Positions 25,231-33,719 of a DNA stretch of 55,158 bases are shown here, in pieces; within the stretch, counting starts at the first letter, position 1; each line of letters begins with the position of its first letter. Origin of the DNA: CAZITB01 sp964542055 (lineage in GTDB: Bacteria; Planctomycetota; Phycisphaerae; Sedimentisphaerales; CAMDDF01). The position numbers and the translations under genes were made by a program. The stretch lies in NCBI GenBank assembly GCA_964542055.1, contig CAZITB010000001.1:1-55158 (forward strand). Reading direction: 5' to 3'. A model generated the notes under the pieces. The model was not told the origin of the DNA. It ran no database searches and saw only the letters and a program-made list of their open reading frames with translations.

Positions 25231-27930
25231 TCAACGACAAACCCGGAACCCGATTACCTGAGACATGACATAAGGGTAGCTCAAACCAATGGTGGAGATT
25301 TTGTAGCCGTAGCCGTACCAGCAGTCTCCTAAATGAGCGAATTTGACGTCAAAGACAGAACTGGTCCATTCTGTAATATTACCGGCCATATCTGCCAAAC
25401 CATGGCCAAAGGTGCCAAAATACCCAACCTCGCTGGTTCCATGCTCGACCCAGGGATGATACAACAGGTCATTGGGAGCAGTTCCATCATAGCCATTTGC
25501 ACGGTAATTTGCCAGGAACCTTTCGTTATCATAGAGTGCGTTTCCAGTTGCATAGACCCTGCCATCATTATAGTCGGCCACCGCCTGCCATTCCGGTTGA
25601 GTCGGCAAACGCCAGCCATAATAACTGGCAAAAGCCGTCGCCCCGTACCAGCTGACATAAGTAACCGGATGGCTGCCAAAGCCGCTCTCCACGCGAAATC
25701 TACCGTCACTGTAATTGATTCGCGATCTGCCGCCATTTACGGCTCCAGCCTCAGTCAAACCCGGTCCATCCAGACGATAATAATTCTGACCCGAATAAAG
25801 CCCGCTGTTACCTTTGATATAATTGCCCTCTAAAACAATGTCACCCGATGCCAGAGCGGCATTCAGATATTGCGAAAATTCTGTGTTACTGATCTCATAT
25901 TTGCTCATCTTACCGTTAAAACCACTATCTGCAATATCAACCCATACCAGTATCGGTTGCGTCAGAGGTTCAGGCACATCAAAGCCTGCCTGCCAGTAGG
26001 AGGCAAGAATCGCCATATCCGCCAAAGCGACCATGCCGTCACAGTTTAAATCTGCTCCCGCCAAATCCCCTGAAGATAGCGCCCAATTAGCAGCAATAAT
26101 ACTTAAATCATCAAAACTGACTCGCCCCGATCCGGTTATGTCCGCTGGCAAGAACTCATAGGCTCCCATATCCACAACCGGTGCCGTTCCATTGCCCGAA
26201 TCCATCTTACACATATCATCGATAAACCGCGGCCACCCGTTCAAATCGGTCGTTGTGCCCGCCGTCACAGAGGAATTATTTCCTGCATCGATGCAAGGCG
26301 ATCCGAAAGACAGCCATAAATTCCCACCGGCCGCATCGACAAACAGCGGATCGGCATTGATATTGCCCGTGCCTGTATAACCGCCCTGCACATTACTGTA
26401 GATAACGTTGGGACTGCTGTTAACGTTGTATATCTGACCGCTGCTGTTGGCCCAGAAAATACTGTTGCTAACGGTCGAATTGCAATTTTCCAGATTGAAT
26501 ATCGCACCCCCATCTGCAGCAGTATTCTGGCTGAACGTGCAGTTGCTAATGGTTGGCTGGCTGTAATAGTAATTATAGATCGCCCCGCCTTTGTCAACGG
26601 TCGTATTTCCCTGGAAGATACAGTTGACCATTTTGGCAGGGGTAGCAACCGAGTTTACCATTGCACCGCCCCCGCCGGGTGCAGAATTGCCGGTGAACAT
26701 GCTGTCGGTTATTACAGGGCTGCTGTAATGACGGCTGTACATCCCGCCGCCGGTAGTGGTTGCTTTATTGCTGTTAAAGCTGCAACGGGACACCTTTGGG
26801 CTGCTCTGGTAGTTATACATCCCGCCGCCAGCTGCGCCGGAGCTGTTATTTTTAAAGATACAGCCGTTCACCGCCGGGCTGCTGTTCAAGTTGTACATCC
26901 CGCCGCCGTCATAAGCTGTGTTCGCCGCGAAGATGCAATTGCTCACCGTCGGGCTGCTCTGTTTGTTGTACATTCCCCCGCCGATTTTATCGATATCATA
27001 ACCATCGGAACTGCCCCCCGTAATGGTAAAGCCATCAATAACGGTATCAGCACCTTCTCCGCTGACACACTGGACAGTATAGGCGAGCTTTTTCACCACA
27101 ATATTATCAAAGTATGTTCCCTCATTACCCCAGCAGAACAATGCCGCCGAGCCGCCGGAAAACGTAGAATCGATGGCTGACAGGATTGGGTAATCGTTGA
27201 TCAAAGCCTGCAGATACGCTCCCGACACGACGATCTTTATGTTATAGGTCATGTTAATTTCGTAGGCGCCATTGGAATGAGCCAGAACTGTAAACACTCC
27301 GTTTTGCATTCTGGAAAGCTGTAGGCGCCCGACTCCCTGATTGTGGTTCTCTCTGAGCCAGCATAAACGATAATAATTATTTTCATCCTGATATCGGAAC
27401 ATCACACCCATCGCGTCGTCATCAGCCGACATCATCGTAAAAGTCAGAGCATAATTATCCCACGACATCGCTTGCGTATCGTCCCACACAGCAAAGGTTC
27501 CAAGCATTTTGGGATCCGTCAAAGGGCTGTTGTGAATATTGCTTTCCTGCACAAACCGCCCCGACAGTACCTTCCAATCGCTGGGTCCATTGGCGTTACC
27601 CTGATCGACAATCCTCCATCCGTCATAGTTTCCGTCACTGAAGTCATCATTCAACAGAATCACTGGCTCTGAGCCGTCGATAATGGTTACCTGGGGCCCG
27701 TGACTGCTGTATAAACGCACTTGCTTGCCGAGTAAGTTGACCTTCTCAAAATAAGTACCAGGGGCAACCTCAATCTCATCACCGCTGTTGGCGATGTCAA
27801 TGGCCGCTTGAATACTGTTGAAATTATAACCAGCGTGGGGCCCCACTGTGATCTTTGCTCCTTGGCAGGTACCTGATAGGTATGCAGTAAAAACAAAACA
27901 AAGAATCAGGACTAACTTTAACCGCTCCAT
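25231..27930 (-). CDS. secreted beta-helix / dockerin-like / FGE-like multidomain protein
   Basis: This protein of about 899 residues starts with a signal peptide (LVLILCFVFTAYLSG). A beta-helix start (FNSIQAAIDIANSGDEIEV) is followed by an insert of ~160 residues that looks like a concanavalin/LamG-type fold. Parallel beta-helix repeats rich in SNCIF, GGGMYN and NSSP units follow. A pair of dockerin-type calcium repeats comes next (near GSGRVSFDDLSIIAANW and LNCDGMVALADMAILASYW). The C-terminal domain is formylglycine-generating-enzyme/SUMF1-like (VTYVSWYGATAFASYYGWRLPT, MAGNITEWTSS, GFRVCR). The ATG at 27930 has AGAGAGG 6 bases upstream, better than the GTG at 27936. It is probably an extracellular carbohydrate-related or surface protein; the FGE-like part need not be catalytic. 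Confidence 0.88.
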   Translation of the reverse strand: MERLKLVLILCFVFTAYLSGTCQGAKITVGPHAGYNFNSIQAAIDIANSGDEIEVAPGTYFEKVNLLGKQVRLYSSHGPQVTIIDGSEPVILLNDDFSDGNYDGWRIVDQGNANGPSDWKVLSGRFVQESNIHNSPLTDPKMLGTFAVWDDTQAMSWDNYALTFTMMSADDDAMGVMFRYQDENNYYRLCWLRENHNQGVGRLQLSRMQNGVFTVLAHSNGAYEINMTYNIKIVVSGAYLQALINDYPILSAIDSTFSGGSAALFCWGNEGTYFDNIVVKKLAYTVQCVSGEGADTVIDGFTITGGSSDGYDIDKIGGGMYNKQSSPTVSNCIFAANTAYDGGGMYNLNSSPAVNGCIFKNNSSGAAGGGMYNYQSSPKVSRCSFNSNKATTTGGGMYSRHYSSPVITDSMFTGNSAPGGGGAMVNSVATPAKMVNCIFQGNTTVDKGGAIYNYYYSQPTISNCTFSQNTAADGGAIFNLENCNSTVSNSIFWANSSGQIYNVNSSPNVIYSNVQGGYTGTGNINADPLFVDAAGGNLWLSFGSPCIDAGNNSSVTAGTTTDLNGWPRFIDDMCKMDSGNGTAPVVDMGAYEFLPADITGSGRVSFDDLSIIAANWALSSGDLAGADLNCDGMVALADMAILASYWQAGFDVPEPLTQPILVWVDIADSGFNGKMSKYEISNTEFSQYLNAALASGDIVLEGNYIKGNSGLYSGQNYYRLDGPGLTEAGAVNGGRSRINYSDGRFRVESGFGSHPVTYVSWYGATAFASYYGWRLPTQPEWQAVADYNDGRVYATGNALYDNERFLANYRANGYDGTAPNDLLYHPWVEHGTSEVGYFGTFGHGLADMAGNITEWTSSVFDVKFAHLGDCWYGYGYKISTIGLSYPYVMSQVIGFRVCR

Positions 27931-27936
27931 AAACAC

Positions 27937-28203
27937 CTCTCTCTTTCAGATGACCGCTTGAGTCTATTTTCCCTGTCTCCGGCAGGAACAGTAGTATTGT
28001 ACAATAATAATACTTAAAAGATATATTTATAATTTATTTTTATCAGCCACCCGCGGGCACCCACGGGGTGATTGACTATTAACTATTGACTATTAACTAT
28101 TGAGTATTGACTATTCCTATTGATTAAGCAACATTTTTTCTGTAAAAATTCTTTTTGTCTGATCTGACGGATTCGTTTTCGTTCTCTGTTTCCGCGTTCA
28201 TAT
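27937..28203. repeat. intergenic repeats upstream of the beta-helix gene
   Basis: No gene is visible. At 28045-28125 there is a CACCCGCGGG-CACCCACGGGGTG palindrome cluster followed by four to five degenerate ATTGACTATTAACT units. This is the same combination as at 24971-25115. The promoter of the minus-strand beta-helix gene must lie in the first 100 bases, but no convincing boxes stand out. Confidence 0.55.
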
Positions 28204-28530
28204 TCAAATATCTTTTCCCAGCCATTCTTCGCTGATTTCCATCTCAATGGCACTTACCAGTCTCAGCAGTGATGCCTCATTTGGAAACATTCTTGCAACC
28301 CTCGTTCTTCGGTTAATTTCCTAGTGAAGCCTTTCCAACGGATTGCTCGTTCTCATCCGCCTTCTGTGCTTCTGAGGAGATTCAAAAACCGTCAATCCTT
28401 CTGGCAGATTTTCTTCCATCCATTCGGATAACACAGGTGCAGACTCAGCATATTTCTCAGTATAATATTTCAGCCTTGCCTGGGCCAACTGGCCATTAGG
28501 AGCGGCAAAAATGTTTTTCTTTTTACCCAT
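28204..28530 (-). pseudogene. IS256-family (Mutator-type) transposase remnant
   Basis: Only the last 109 codons of an IS256-type transposase remain: IFAAPNGQLAQARLKYY, SEWMEENLPEGLTVF, HRRRMRTSNPLERLH, then an in-frame TAG (28321-28323), then EINRRTRVARMFPNEASLLR and ISEEW. The family normally reads LERLNxEI here, so TAG most likely replaced CAG by one C-to-T change. The front three quarters, including the first two catalytic acidic residues, and the terminal repeats are missing. The element is dead. Confidence 0.9.
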
Positions 28531-28630
28531 GCGGTTATTTTGTGATTATTCATAAACAAAAAATCAGTGTCATCAGAGAAATCAGCGTCTAATAATCAAT
28601 AGTCATTAGTGTTAAATAAAGAAGATAAAA

Positions 28631-28659
28631 TCTGTGCACATCTGTGTTCATCAGTGGCT
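28631..28659 (-). repeat. 29-bp repeat, copy 2 (inverted relative to 24942)
   Basis: The reverse complement begins AGCCACTGATGAACACAGAT and matches copy 1 at 24 of 29 positions. It lies just upstream of the transposase remnant. Confidence 0.65.
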
Positions 28660-28720
28660 TTAGACTGATCAAAAAATTTCTTAAAAATTTTTGAAAAAAA
28701 ACTTGCCGCCTGTTTTTGTA

Positions 28721-28820
28721 CCAAAACTGCAAAATGGCTCAAAACTGACCTAAAGTGATACCAAACTGAACAAAACTTGGGGTAAACTCAACTAAACTCG
28801 CCAAAAACCGAGCGAAACTG
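28721..28820. repeat. A-tract array with ~10.5-bp period
   Basis: Ten AAA/AAAA tracts, most followed by CTG or CTC, are centred near 28724, 28732, 28742, 28753, 28764, 28774, 28785, 28795, 28805 and 28816. Most steps are 10 or 11 bases, matching the helical repeat of B-DNA. Such phasing predicts a strong intrinsic bend. Confidence 0.6.
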
Positions 28821-29115
28821 ACAATTTCCAAAACGCCTCTTCCCAAGACATAAACCCCTTAGGATTATACACTTACAATCTCCCAGGCAAAAAGTCTTAA
28901 AAACTTAGTGTCCTGTTTGGCCTTGCAGATTTGGTACAATTTCGACCATTCACGCAAGTACAAATGAGCCGAACTTGACCGGCCAATGCTTTCAAAAATC
29001 GCCCAATCCACAAGTCGAACAGGGCGCTAATTTAAATCTTTTCAATTGACAAGTTTGCAGGTTTGTAGAAAATGTTCCTTTTTATATACTACTTATCTTT
29101 TTAAGGATCGATGAT

Positions 29116-29256
29116 ATGGGCAAATATACAAAAGCAGTTTTACTGACATTGATTTTAACAGTGATGACGGTCGTTTTTTGCGGATGCAATACGATGGAAG
29201 GTCTGGGACAGGATATACAGGCGACTGGCAGAGCCTTGGAAGATGCTGCTGATTAG
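29116..29256 (+). CDS. entericidin-like small lipoprotein
   Basis: A 46-residue protein with a basic N-terminus, a hydrophobic core (AVLLTLILTVMTVV) and a lipobox-like FCGC with the lipidated Cys at 24. The mature part NTMEGLGQDIQATGRALEDAAD has the GxGxDIQ-x2-G-x2-LE pattern of the entericidin A/B family. TAAGGA lies 8 bases before the ATG. Entericidins are tiny membrane lipoproteins tied to stationary-phase lysis or envelope stress in enterobacteria; the role here is not known. Its stop overlaps the stop of the convergent AEC gene by four bases. Confidence 0.85.
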   Translation: MGKYTKAVLLTLILTVMTVVFCGCNTMEGLGQDIQATGRALEDAAD

Positions 29257-30215
29257 GCAACTACCATGTTCCACAAAGCCAGTGAAAGCGGGACAGTTAT
29301 AATTGACAGCCCGTAACAAATAAGGGTTATCGAACTTATCTTTTCTTCTTCGCCGCCGTAATGCTTTACCTGCATCAGGTTGGCAGTGGCTGGTGCGACG
29401 GCTGCCTCCAGAACTAAAAAGCTGCAAAGCATGGGATAGTTGTCATTCAAACCGGAAAAGTACAAGACGACTATAGTTACTACCGGAAGGATCACCAGTT
29501 TAACCAGGCTTACCTTTAGACCATCATATAAATATTTTCCTATCCGCATACTTACACTGCCAAGCATACCGCCAAGAATAAATATCGCAATTGGAACAGC
29601 CGCCCTGCCTAACAGGTTTACACTTTCCAGGGCTATAGGGGGTATGAATCTTCGCAATTCAGTAAATACCAGCAAAATAGCAGTAACGCTTGCAATAAGA
29701 GGTGGGGTCTTTAGAACCGAAAATGAAAATCCCTGTCCTTTTGATTCTGTGATGAAATACTTTCCCACCGACCATACTATCGGATTGACTCCGAGGAAAA
29801 ATAAAAAGCAGTAAAGATTGAATGTTTCCACCCGCTCGGAAAAGAGAACCGCTCCCAGGGGCAGAATGAAATAGCCTGCATTTTGCATACTGGTCAGTGA
29901 GAGCATGTTCTTTTTTGCGGGAAGTTCACGAATGAATAGCAGTGCTCCAAACCCTATGCCCACGGCCATCATTAAAATCGCGGATATCGGCAGCAAAGGC
30001 CAGATTCTCAGTTCGGAAGCATCGAAATTTTTTACGATGTTAGAGAATATCAAACATGGTAAAAATATCTTGACCACCGATGAAGCCATACCTTTGAGTA
30101 TATCCTGGCTTATATAATTTTTGCGAACCAGTAAACCGGCAGCAATTATTATGAAAAAAATTTTCAAAACTGCTAAAAATGTTACCCAAAAACTTGTGAA
30201 AAAAATCTCTTGCAT
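29253..30215 (-). CDS. AEC-family (auxin efflux carrier-type) transporter
   Basis: The 320-residue protein has about ten hydrophobic helices in the 5+5 arrangement of the AEC/BART superfamily. It shows the family's PCLIFSNIVKN segment in helix 2, and an LPLG segment (AGYFILPLGAVLF) in the middle. Members export organic acids such as malate or act as carriers for other anions. No substrate-specific partner is adjacent. It is inner-membrane and monocistronic as far as can be seen. Confidence 0.85.
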   Translation of the reverse strand: MQEIFFTSFWVTFLAVLKIFFIIIAAGLLVRKNYISQDILKGMASSVVKIFLPCLIFSNIVKNFDASELRIWPLLPISAILMMAVGIGFGALLFIRELPAKKNMLSLTSMQNAGYFILPLGAVLFSERVETFNLYCFLFFLGVNPIVWSVGKYFITESKGQGFSFSVLKTPPLIASVTAILLVFTELRRFIPPIALESVNLLGRAAVPIAIFILGGMLGSVSMRIGKYLYDGLKVSLVKLVILPVVTIVVLYFSGLNDNYPMLCSFLVLEAAVAPATANLMQVKHYGGEEEKISSITLICYGLSIITVPLSLALWNMVVA

Positions 30216-30503
30216 ATAAATACCTTATCTGGGCTCAAAAGCCAAAAGCTTACAACATCTTGTGGCAAAAGAAAATCTTTTTTTATAAAGTTAAACAAAG
30301 CTTATTGAATTTGATATATATTTTTTTCGGAAAATAAACTCAATTAAGCAACAAAAAAAGGCAATTTTATCGGACATCGATTTTAAACTCTTGTTAAATA
30401 TGATTTTACATGCTTGAGAAATCCGTTCAAGAAAATTTTCGGTTTATGCCGATATCGAAATTAATGCAAAAGAGAAGTTAAACTTAAATAAGAGGATTTT
30501 GAA

Positions 30504-30911
30504 ATGGTAACAAGCACAATCATCGAAACGAACTCTTCTAACAAAACTATGGAAGCGGCACAGGAGATGGCAAGCGATAATAAGTATTCTGCCATTAAAG
30601 AAGTTTCGAAAAAACCCGAAGTTGAAGCATCACTTTCTAAGAAAAGAGGCAGAGATTACAACAGCGGAATGGATTTGCTTGAAATGGATTTCATTCTCAG
30701 TGTTGTTGAAGAAACATCTGGCGAAAATGAACATGATGTTAAGATGCGTCAGATGTGTTTTAAGGAAATGCTTCGCAGGGAATCGAGACATGAGATCGCA
30801 AGTGCCGCATTGAAAGTATATGCCACAAACGGCAAGACTTATGGAAAAGATATACAGTGTCAAGCCATGCAGGAGCTGACATTTAGAACGAACCAAAACT
30901 GCAAATCATAA
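30504..30911 (+). CDS. hypothetical protein, 135 residues
   Basis: I do not recognise this protein. GAGG stands about 9 bases before the ATG and a strong terminator follows, so it is probably a real, separately transcribed gene. The first ~55 residues are polar and probably disordered (rich in S, T, K, E). Residues 56-120 look like two or three amphipathic helices (LLEMDFILSVVEET, MCFKEMLRRESRHEIASAAL). No signal peptide, membrane segment or metal motif is seen. Confidence 0.65.
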   Translation: MVTSTIIETNSSNKTMEAAQEMASDNKYSAIKEVSKKPEVEASLSKKRGRDYNSGMDLLEMDFILSVVEETSGENEHDVKMRQMCFKEMLRRESRHEIASAALKVYATNGKTYGKDIQCQAMQELTFRTNQNCKS

Positions 30912-30965
30912 TAGAGCAAGGATGCTCGTTGAACAACAAGGTTTACGCGGTAAAATGTGCTTGGG

Positions 30966-31000
30966 AGCTGTGAGTAAGGACACTCACAGCTTTCTTTTTT
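30966..31000 (+). terminator. rho-independent terminator after the 135-residue gene
   Basis: A perfect 10-bp stem AGCTGTGAGT / ACTCACAGCT with a 6-base loop is followed by TTCTTTTTT. It lies between two convergent genes and may serve both. Confidence 0.88.
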
Positions 31001-31877
31001 ATTTATTTTTACTACTCAACTGTCTAATAACATCATACAAAGCCTGTGTTCCGTCATCTCCCCTGCCCTGGGCTTGCAGAGACATCATTAATTGCTTTAC
31101 CAATGCGACTCCAGGCAATGGCTGTTTGATCTTGTCTGCGAATTCGAGCACCAGTTTCAGGTCTTTCATTTGCAGATCAACTTTAAAGCCCGGTTTGTAG
31201 TCGCCTTTTGCGACCTTGGGGCCGAAAACCTGCAAAGATTTGCTTCCGCCGGCACCTGCGGTTGTTACTTTCAAAGTAGTATCAAGGTCAAGTCCCATTT
31301 TATGGGCAAGTGCCAGACCCTCTGCCATAGATAAAGTGGTGTGAATAACCATTACCTGATTGACAAGCTTTGTCATTTGGCCGTAGCCGCTTGGTCCGCA
31401 GTAAACTATGTTGCGACCGACGGCATCAAAAACCGGTTTCATTTTTTCGAATGTTTCCTTCGGCCCTCCTACCATTATGGAAAGCTTGGCTTCGATTGCT
31501 CCAATTTCACCGCCGCTGATTGGTGCATCCAGCAAAGTTACGCCGTTACTGTCGAGTATTTGAGCCATTTCCTGCGTCCGGGACGGGCTTATGGTACTTG
31601 TGTCGATACAGATTAGACCTTCTCTGGCAGTTTTGATTACGCCGTTTTCACCCAAAAGGACTTGTTCAACGTCGGGCGTATCAGAAACGCAGGTTATCAC
31701 AATATCCTGATCTCGGGCGCATTCGGCTGGGGTATCTGCCCATTTAGCACCAGCTTCAAGTACAGGCTCTGCCTTTACTTTTGTGCGGTTATGGACCGTT
31801 ACTTCATATCCGGCGTCAAGCAGATTTTCCGCCATCGGCCCTCCCATTATTCCTATGCCAATGAAACCGATCTTCAT
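30999..31877 (-). CDS. beta-hydroxyacid dehydrogenase (tartronate semialdehyde reductase-like)
   Basis: The 292-residue protein has the N-terminal Rossmann motif GFIGIGIMGGPMAENLL, the substrate signature DAPISGGEIGA and the catalytic lysine segment YGQMTKLVNQVM. The motif GGPKETFEKMKPVF is usual in 2-hydroxy-3-oxopropionate reductases (GarR/GlxR). 3-Hydroxyisobutyrate dehydrogenase or a succinate semialdehyde reductase are alternatives that sequence alone does not exclude. The residue after the second beta strand is Asn-Arg-Thr (VHNRTK), as in NADPH-preferring members. It follows the membrane protein gene by one base. Confidence 0.87.
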   Translation of the reverse strand: MKIGFIGIGIMGGPMAENLLDAGYEVTVHNRTKVKAEPVLEAGAKWADTPAECARDQDIVITCVSDTPDVEQVLLGENGVIKTAREGLICIDTSTISPSRTQEMAQILDSNGVTLLDAPISGGEIGAIEAKLSIMVGGPKETFEKMKPVFDAVGRNIVYCGPSGYGQMTKLVNQVMVIHTTLSMAEGLALAHKMGLDLDTTLKVTTAGAGGSKSLQVFGPKVAKGDYKPGFKVDLQMKDLKLVLEFADKIKQPLPGVALVKQLMMSLQAQGRGDDGTQALYDVIRQLSSKNK

Positions 31878-31878
31878 T

Positions 31879-32655
31879 TTACTCGATTCCCAACCGTCTC
31901 AAAGTTGAATTAGCCCATTTGGCTGTGCGTCTTTGAGTTACAAAGAGCAAAATCAATACCACTAACCACCATAAAACAAATCGCATGTAGTAAAGTATGT
32001 TTTCGACAACTGACACGTTTTCTTTATTTAGAACTGCTTGTTTCAGTTCCTCTGGAAGGTAGATTGCTCCAATGGTGACAGGTCCCAAGTACTTTTGCCA
32101 TGGAAATATAAATACCAACAAGAACAAGGACCCGAAAAATGCCTTTGTTATGTGGCTCATTCCGCCAAGTCTTCCGACAAGCGAAACTTTCAGGCACAAC
32201 AGCAATGTCAATGCATAAAGTGCAGCTGCGAGGACCAGTACGAAATTACTTATTTGGATTATTTTAGCGAGATATGCATAATCAATTTTAAAATCAGCGG
32301 GTAAACCCATTTCGTTGTCCTGGGTCTCGGCTTGTTCAAGGTCTTCTACAACTATAACATTTGTGTCTTCGGTTACCTTTTCGACGGCTTTGGCTACGGC
32401 GGAAGCAACCGAATTGGGCTCGGGCTTGTCTTGCTCGGGCAGGGGAACATCAACAATATTCCGGTTTTCTACCGAATCCGGGGTGTCCTGAAATTTAACG
32501 ATGCCAAGGTCTGCCAGCCAAAAGCTTAAACCAAGAAGCACAATTGCCAGAAACATAATTATAAAGAGCAGATTCTTCATAGATTTGCAAACACCTATTG
32601 TTTCAAGACAATCTGTGACATTTACGAAATCTTCATTTTTCTTTTCTTCAGCCAT
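31879..32655 (-). CDS. membrane protein of unknown function
   Basis: A protein of about 258 residues with a short N-terminal tail, one helix (LLFIIMFLAIVLLGLSFWL), an acidic extracytoplasmic-like loop of ~80 residues rich in D, E and V, and then three more helices (VLVLAAALYALTLLLCL, AFFGSLFLLVFIFPW, FVLWWLVVLILLFV). AGGAG lies 7 bases before the ATG at 32655, which is chosen over a start nine codons earlier. I do not recognise a family. It is transcribed ahead of the dehydrogenase gene. Confidence 0.7.
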   Translation of the reverse strand: MAEEKKNEDFVNVTDCLETIGVCKSMKNLLFIIMFLAIVLLGLSFWLADLGIVKFQDTPDSVENRNIVDVPLPEQDKPEPNSVASAVAKAVEKVTEDTNVIVVEDLEQAETQDNEMGLPADFKIDYAYLAKIIQISNFVLVLAAALYALTLLLCLKVSLVGRLGGMSHITKAFFGSLFLLVFIFPWQKYLGPVTIGAIYLPEELKQAVLNKENVSVVENILYYMRFVLWWLVVLILLFVTQRRTAKWANSTLRRLGIE

Positions 32656-32843
32656 TTTTATCTCCTGAAAAATTATTTCCAATTGTAGATATAATAAACC
32701 AGCAAAGACCTAAGAGCAAATAAAAAAATTAGTGAAATTCCGGCAAGAATTTTTCCCCGTTTTAAGTAATAACAGAAGCGCCATTAAAATGTATGCAGGA
32801 TTTTTGCAAACGACAACAAAACGGAGGATATTCCATCTCAAAA

Positions 32844-33530
32844 TCAGTCAAGAGATTTTTTTATAACCCCAAATTCCCTTGGATATTCAACCATGGTTTC
32901 AGCGGTTTTGGTCAGTTTGATGATTTTGCATTCGCTCAGTTTAGTTAAACCTTCTCCCAGATGGTAGGGAATTTCACCAGGCAAATTCATGCCCAAATTT
33001 GGAAGCATATTTTTGGTCAATTCAATTTCATGGGTAACTTTTGGCCCTTTCCACGCCAGAATTATCCCTGTCTCTTTTAAGAAACCTGATGCAAGCTCCG
33101 TTATCAAGGCCAGGTGTCCAACCGCCCTTGCGGTTGCGATATCGAATTTACCACGGAACATTTTATCGTGAGCGTATTTTTCAGCGCGGCCATTTAAGAC
33201 CTTAAAATTCTTTAAACCAAGTTTCTCCGCTGCCATTTCTTGAAAACGGGCCTTTTTGCCTGTTGCCTCTATCGAGGTAAATTTCCAGTTCTCAAAAACA
33301 ATGGCAAGAGCGAGCGACGGAAAACCAGCGCCTGAACCGATATCCACCAATTCCGGTTGATAGTCAACTGTTTGCTGGTACTCTTTTAAAATGTCAGTTA
33401 CGATCAACGAATCCTGGAAGTGTCTGACTTGAATTTCCTGAGGATCGGTAATCCTTGTTAAGTTATACTTTTGGTTTTCTTCGATTAGAAGTTTTTGAAG
33501 AATTTGAAATTTTTCTCTATGTTGTTCCAT
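32844..33530 (-). CDS. rsmG: 16S rRNA (guanine-N7-527) methyltransferase
   Basis: RsmG (GidB) methylates N7 of G527 in 16S rRNA. The 228-residue protein shows the family hallmarks YNLTRITDPQEIQVRHFQDSL, VDIGSGAGFPSLALAI for SAM binding, ATARAVGHLALITELA and the lysine in LAWKGPK. It is monocistronic here and not in the mnmG-rsmG-parA cluster common elsewhere. Loss of the gene gives low-level streptomycin resistance in other bacteria. Confidence 0.94.
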   Translation of the reverse strand: MEQHREKFQILQKLLIEENQKYNLTRITDPQEIQVRHFQDSLIVTDILKEYQQTVDYQPELVDIGSGAGFPSLALAIVFENWKFTSIEATGKKARFQEMAAEKLGLKNFKVLNGRAEKYAHDKMFRGKFDIATARAVGHLALITELASGFLKETGIILAWKGPKVTHEIELTKNMLPNLGMNLPGEIPYHLGEGLTKLSECKIIKLTKTAETMVEYPREFGVIKKSLD

Positions 33531-33623
33531 TTCATCAAATCATAATCTTCTAAAATCGAAAGTAAAGATTTTTCGCAATCTTTTTACCATCTCCCCAAAT
33601 TTATAATTTGTTAGGTTTAAAAC

Positions 33624-33652
33624 TTGACAAAGAGAATTTGGAATAATAAAAT
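33624..33652 (+). promoter_or_regulatory. sigma70-type promoter of the HTH-receiver/HDOD-kinase pair
   Basis: A perfect -35 TTGACA (33624-33629), a 17-base spacer, and -10 TAAAAT (33647-33652). The predicted start near 33659 leaves a ~60-base leader. Confidence 0.7.
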
Positions 33653-33719
33653 AGGCAAAACCGTTAATATAGGTAACTAAATAACTGTTGTTTATGAGAA
33701 AAGGCGAGGGCAAGGTAAA

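Larger units (their letters stand above)
28531..29115. other. gene-free stretch with curved-DNA-like array
   Basis: No coding region or recognisable RNA gene is seen. It contains the second 29-bp repeat (28631-28659), the phased A-tract array (28721-28820), and a TTGACA box (29046-29051). That box could be a -35 element for the small lipoprotein gene at 29116, although the matching -10 (AAAATG) is poor. Confidence 0.5.

Noticed and set aside
28681..29040. Structural RNA (6S, SRP, RNase P or tmRNA) in the gene-free stretch
   Set aside because: None of the conserved cores could be recognised. The only clear order is the A-tract phasing.
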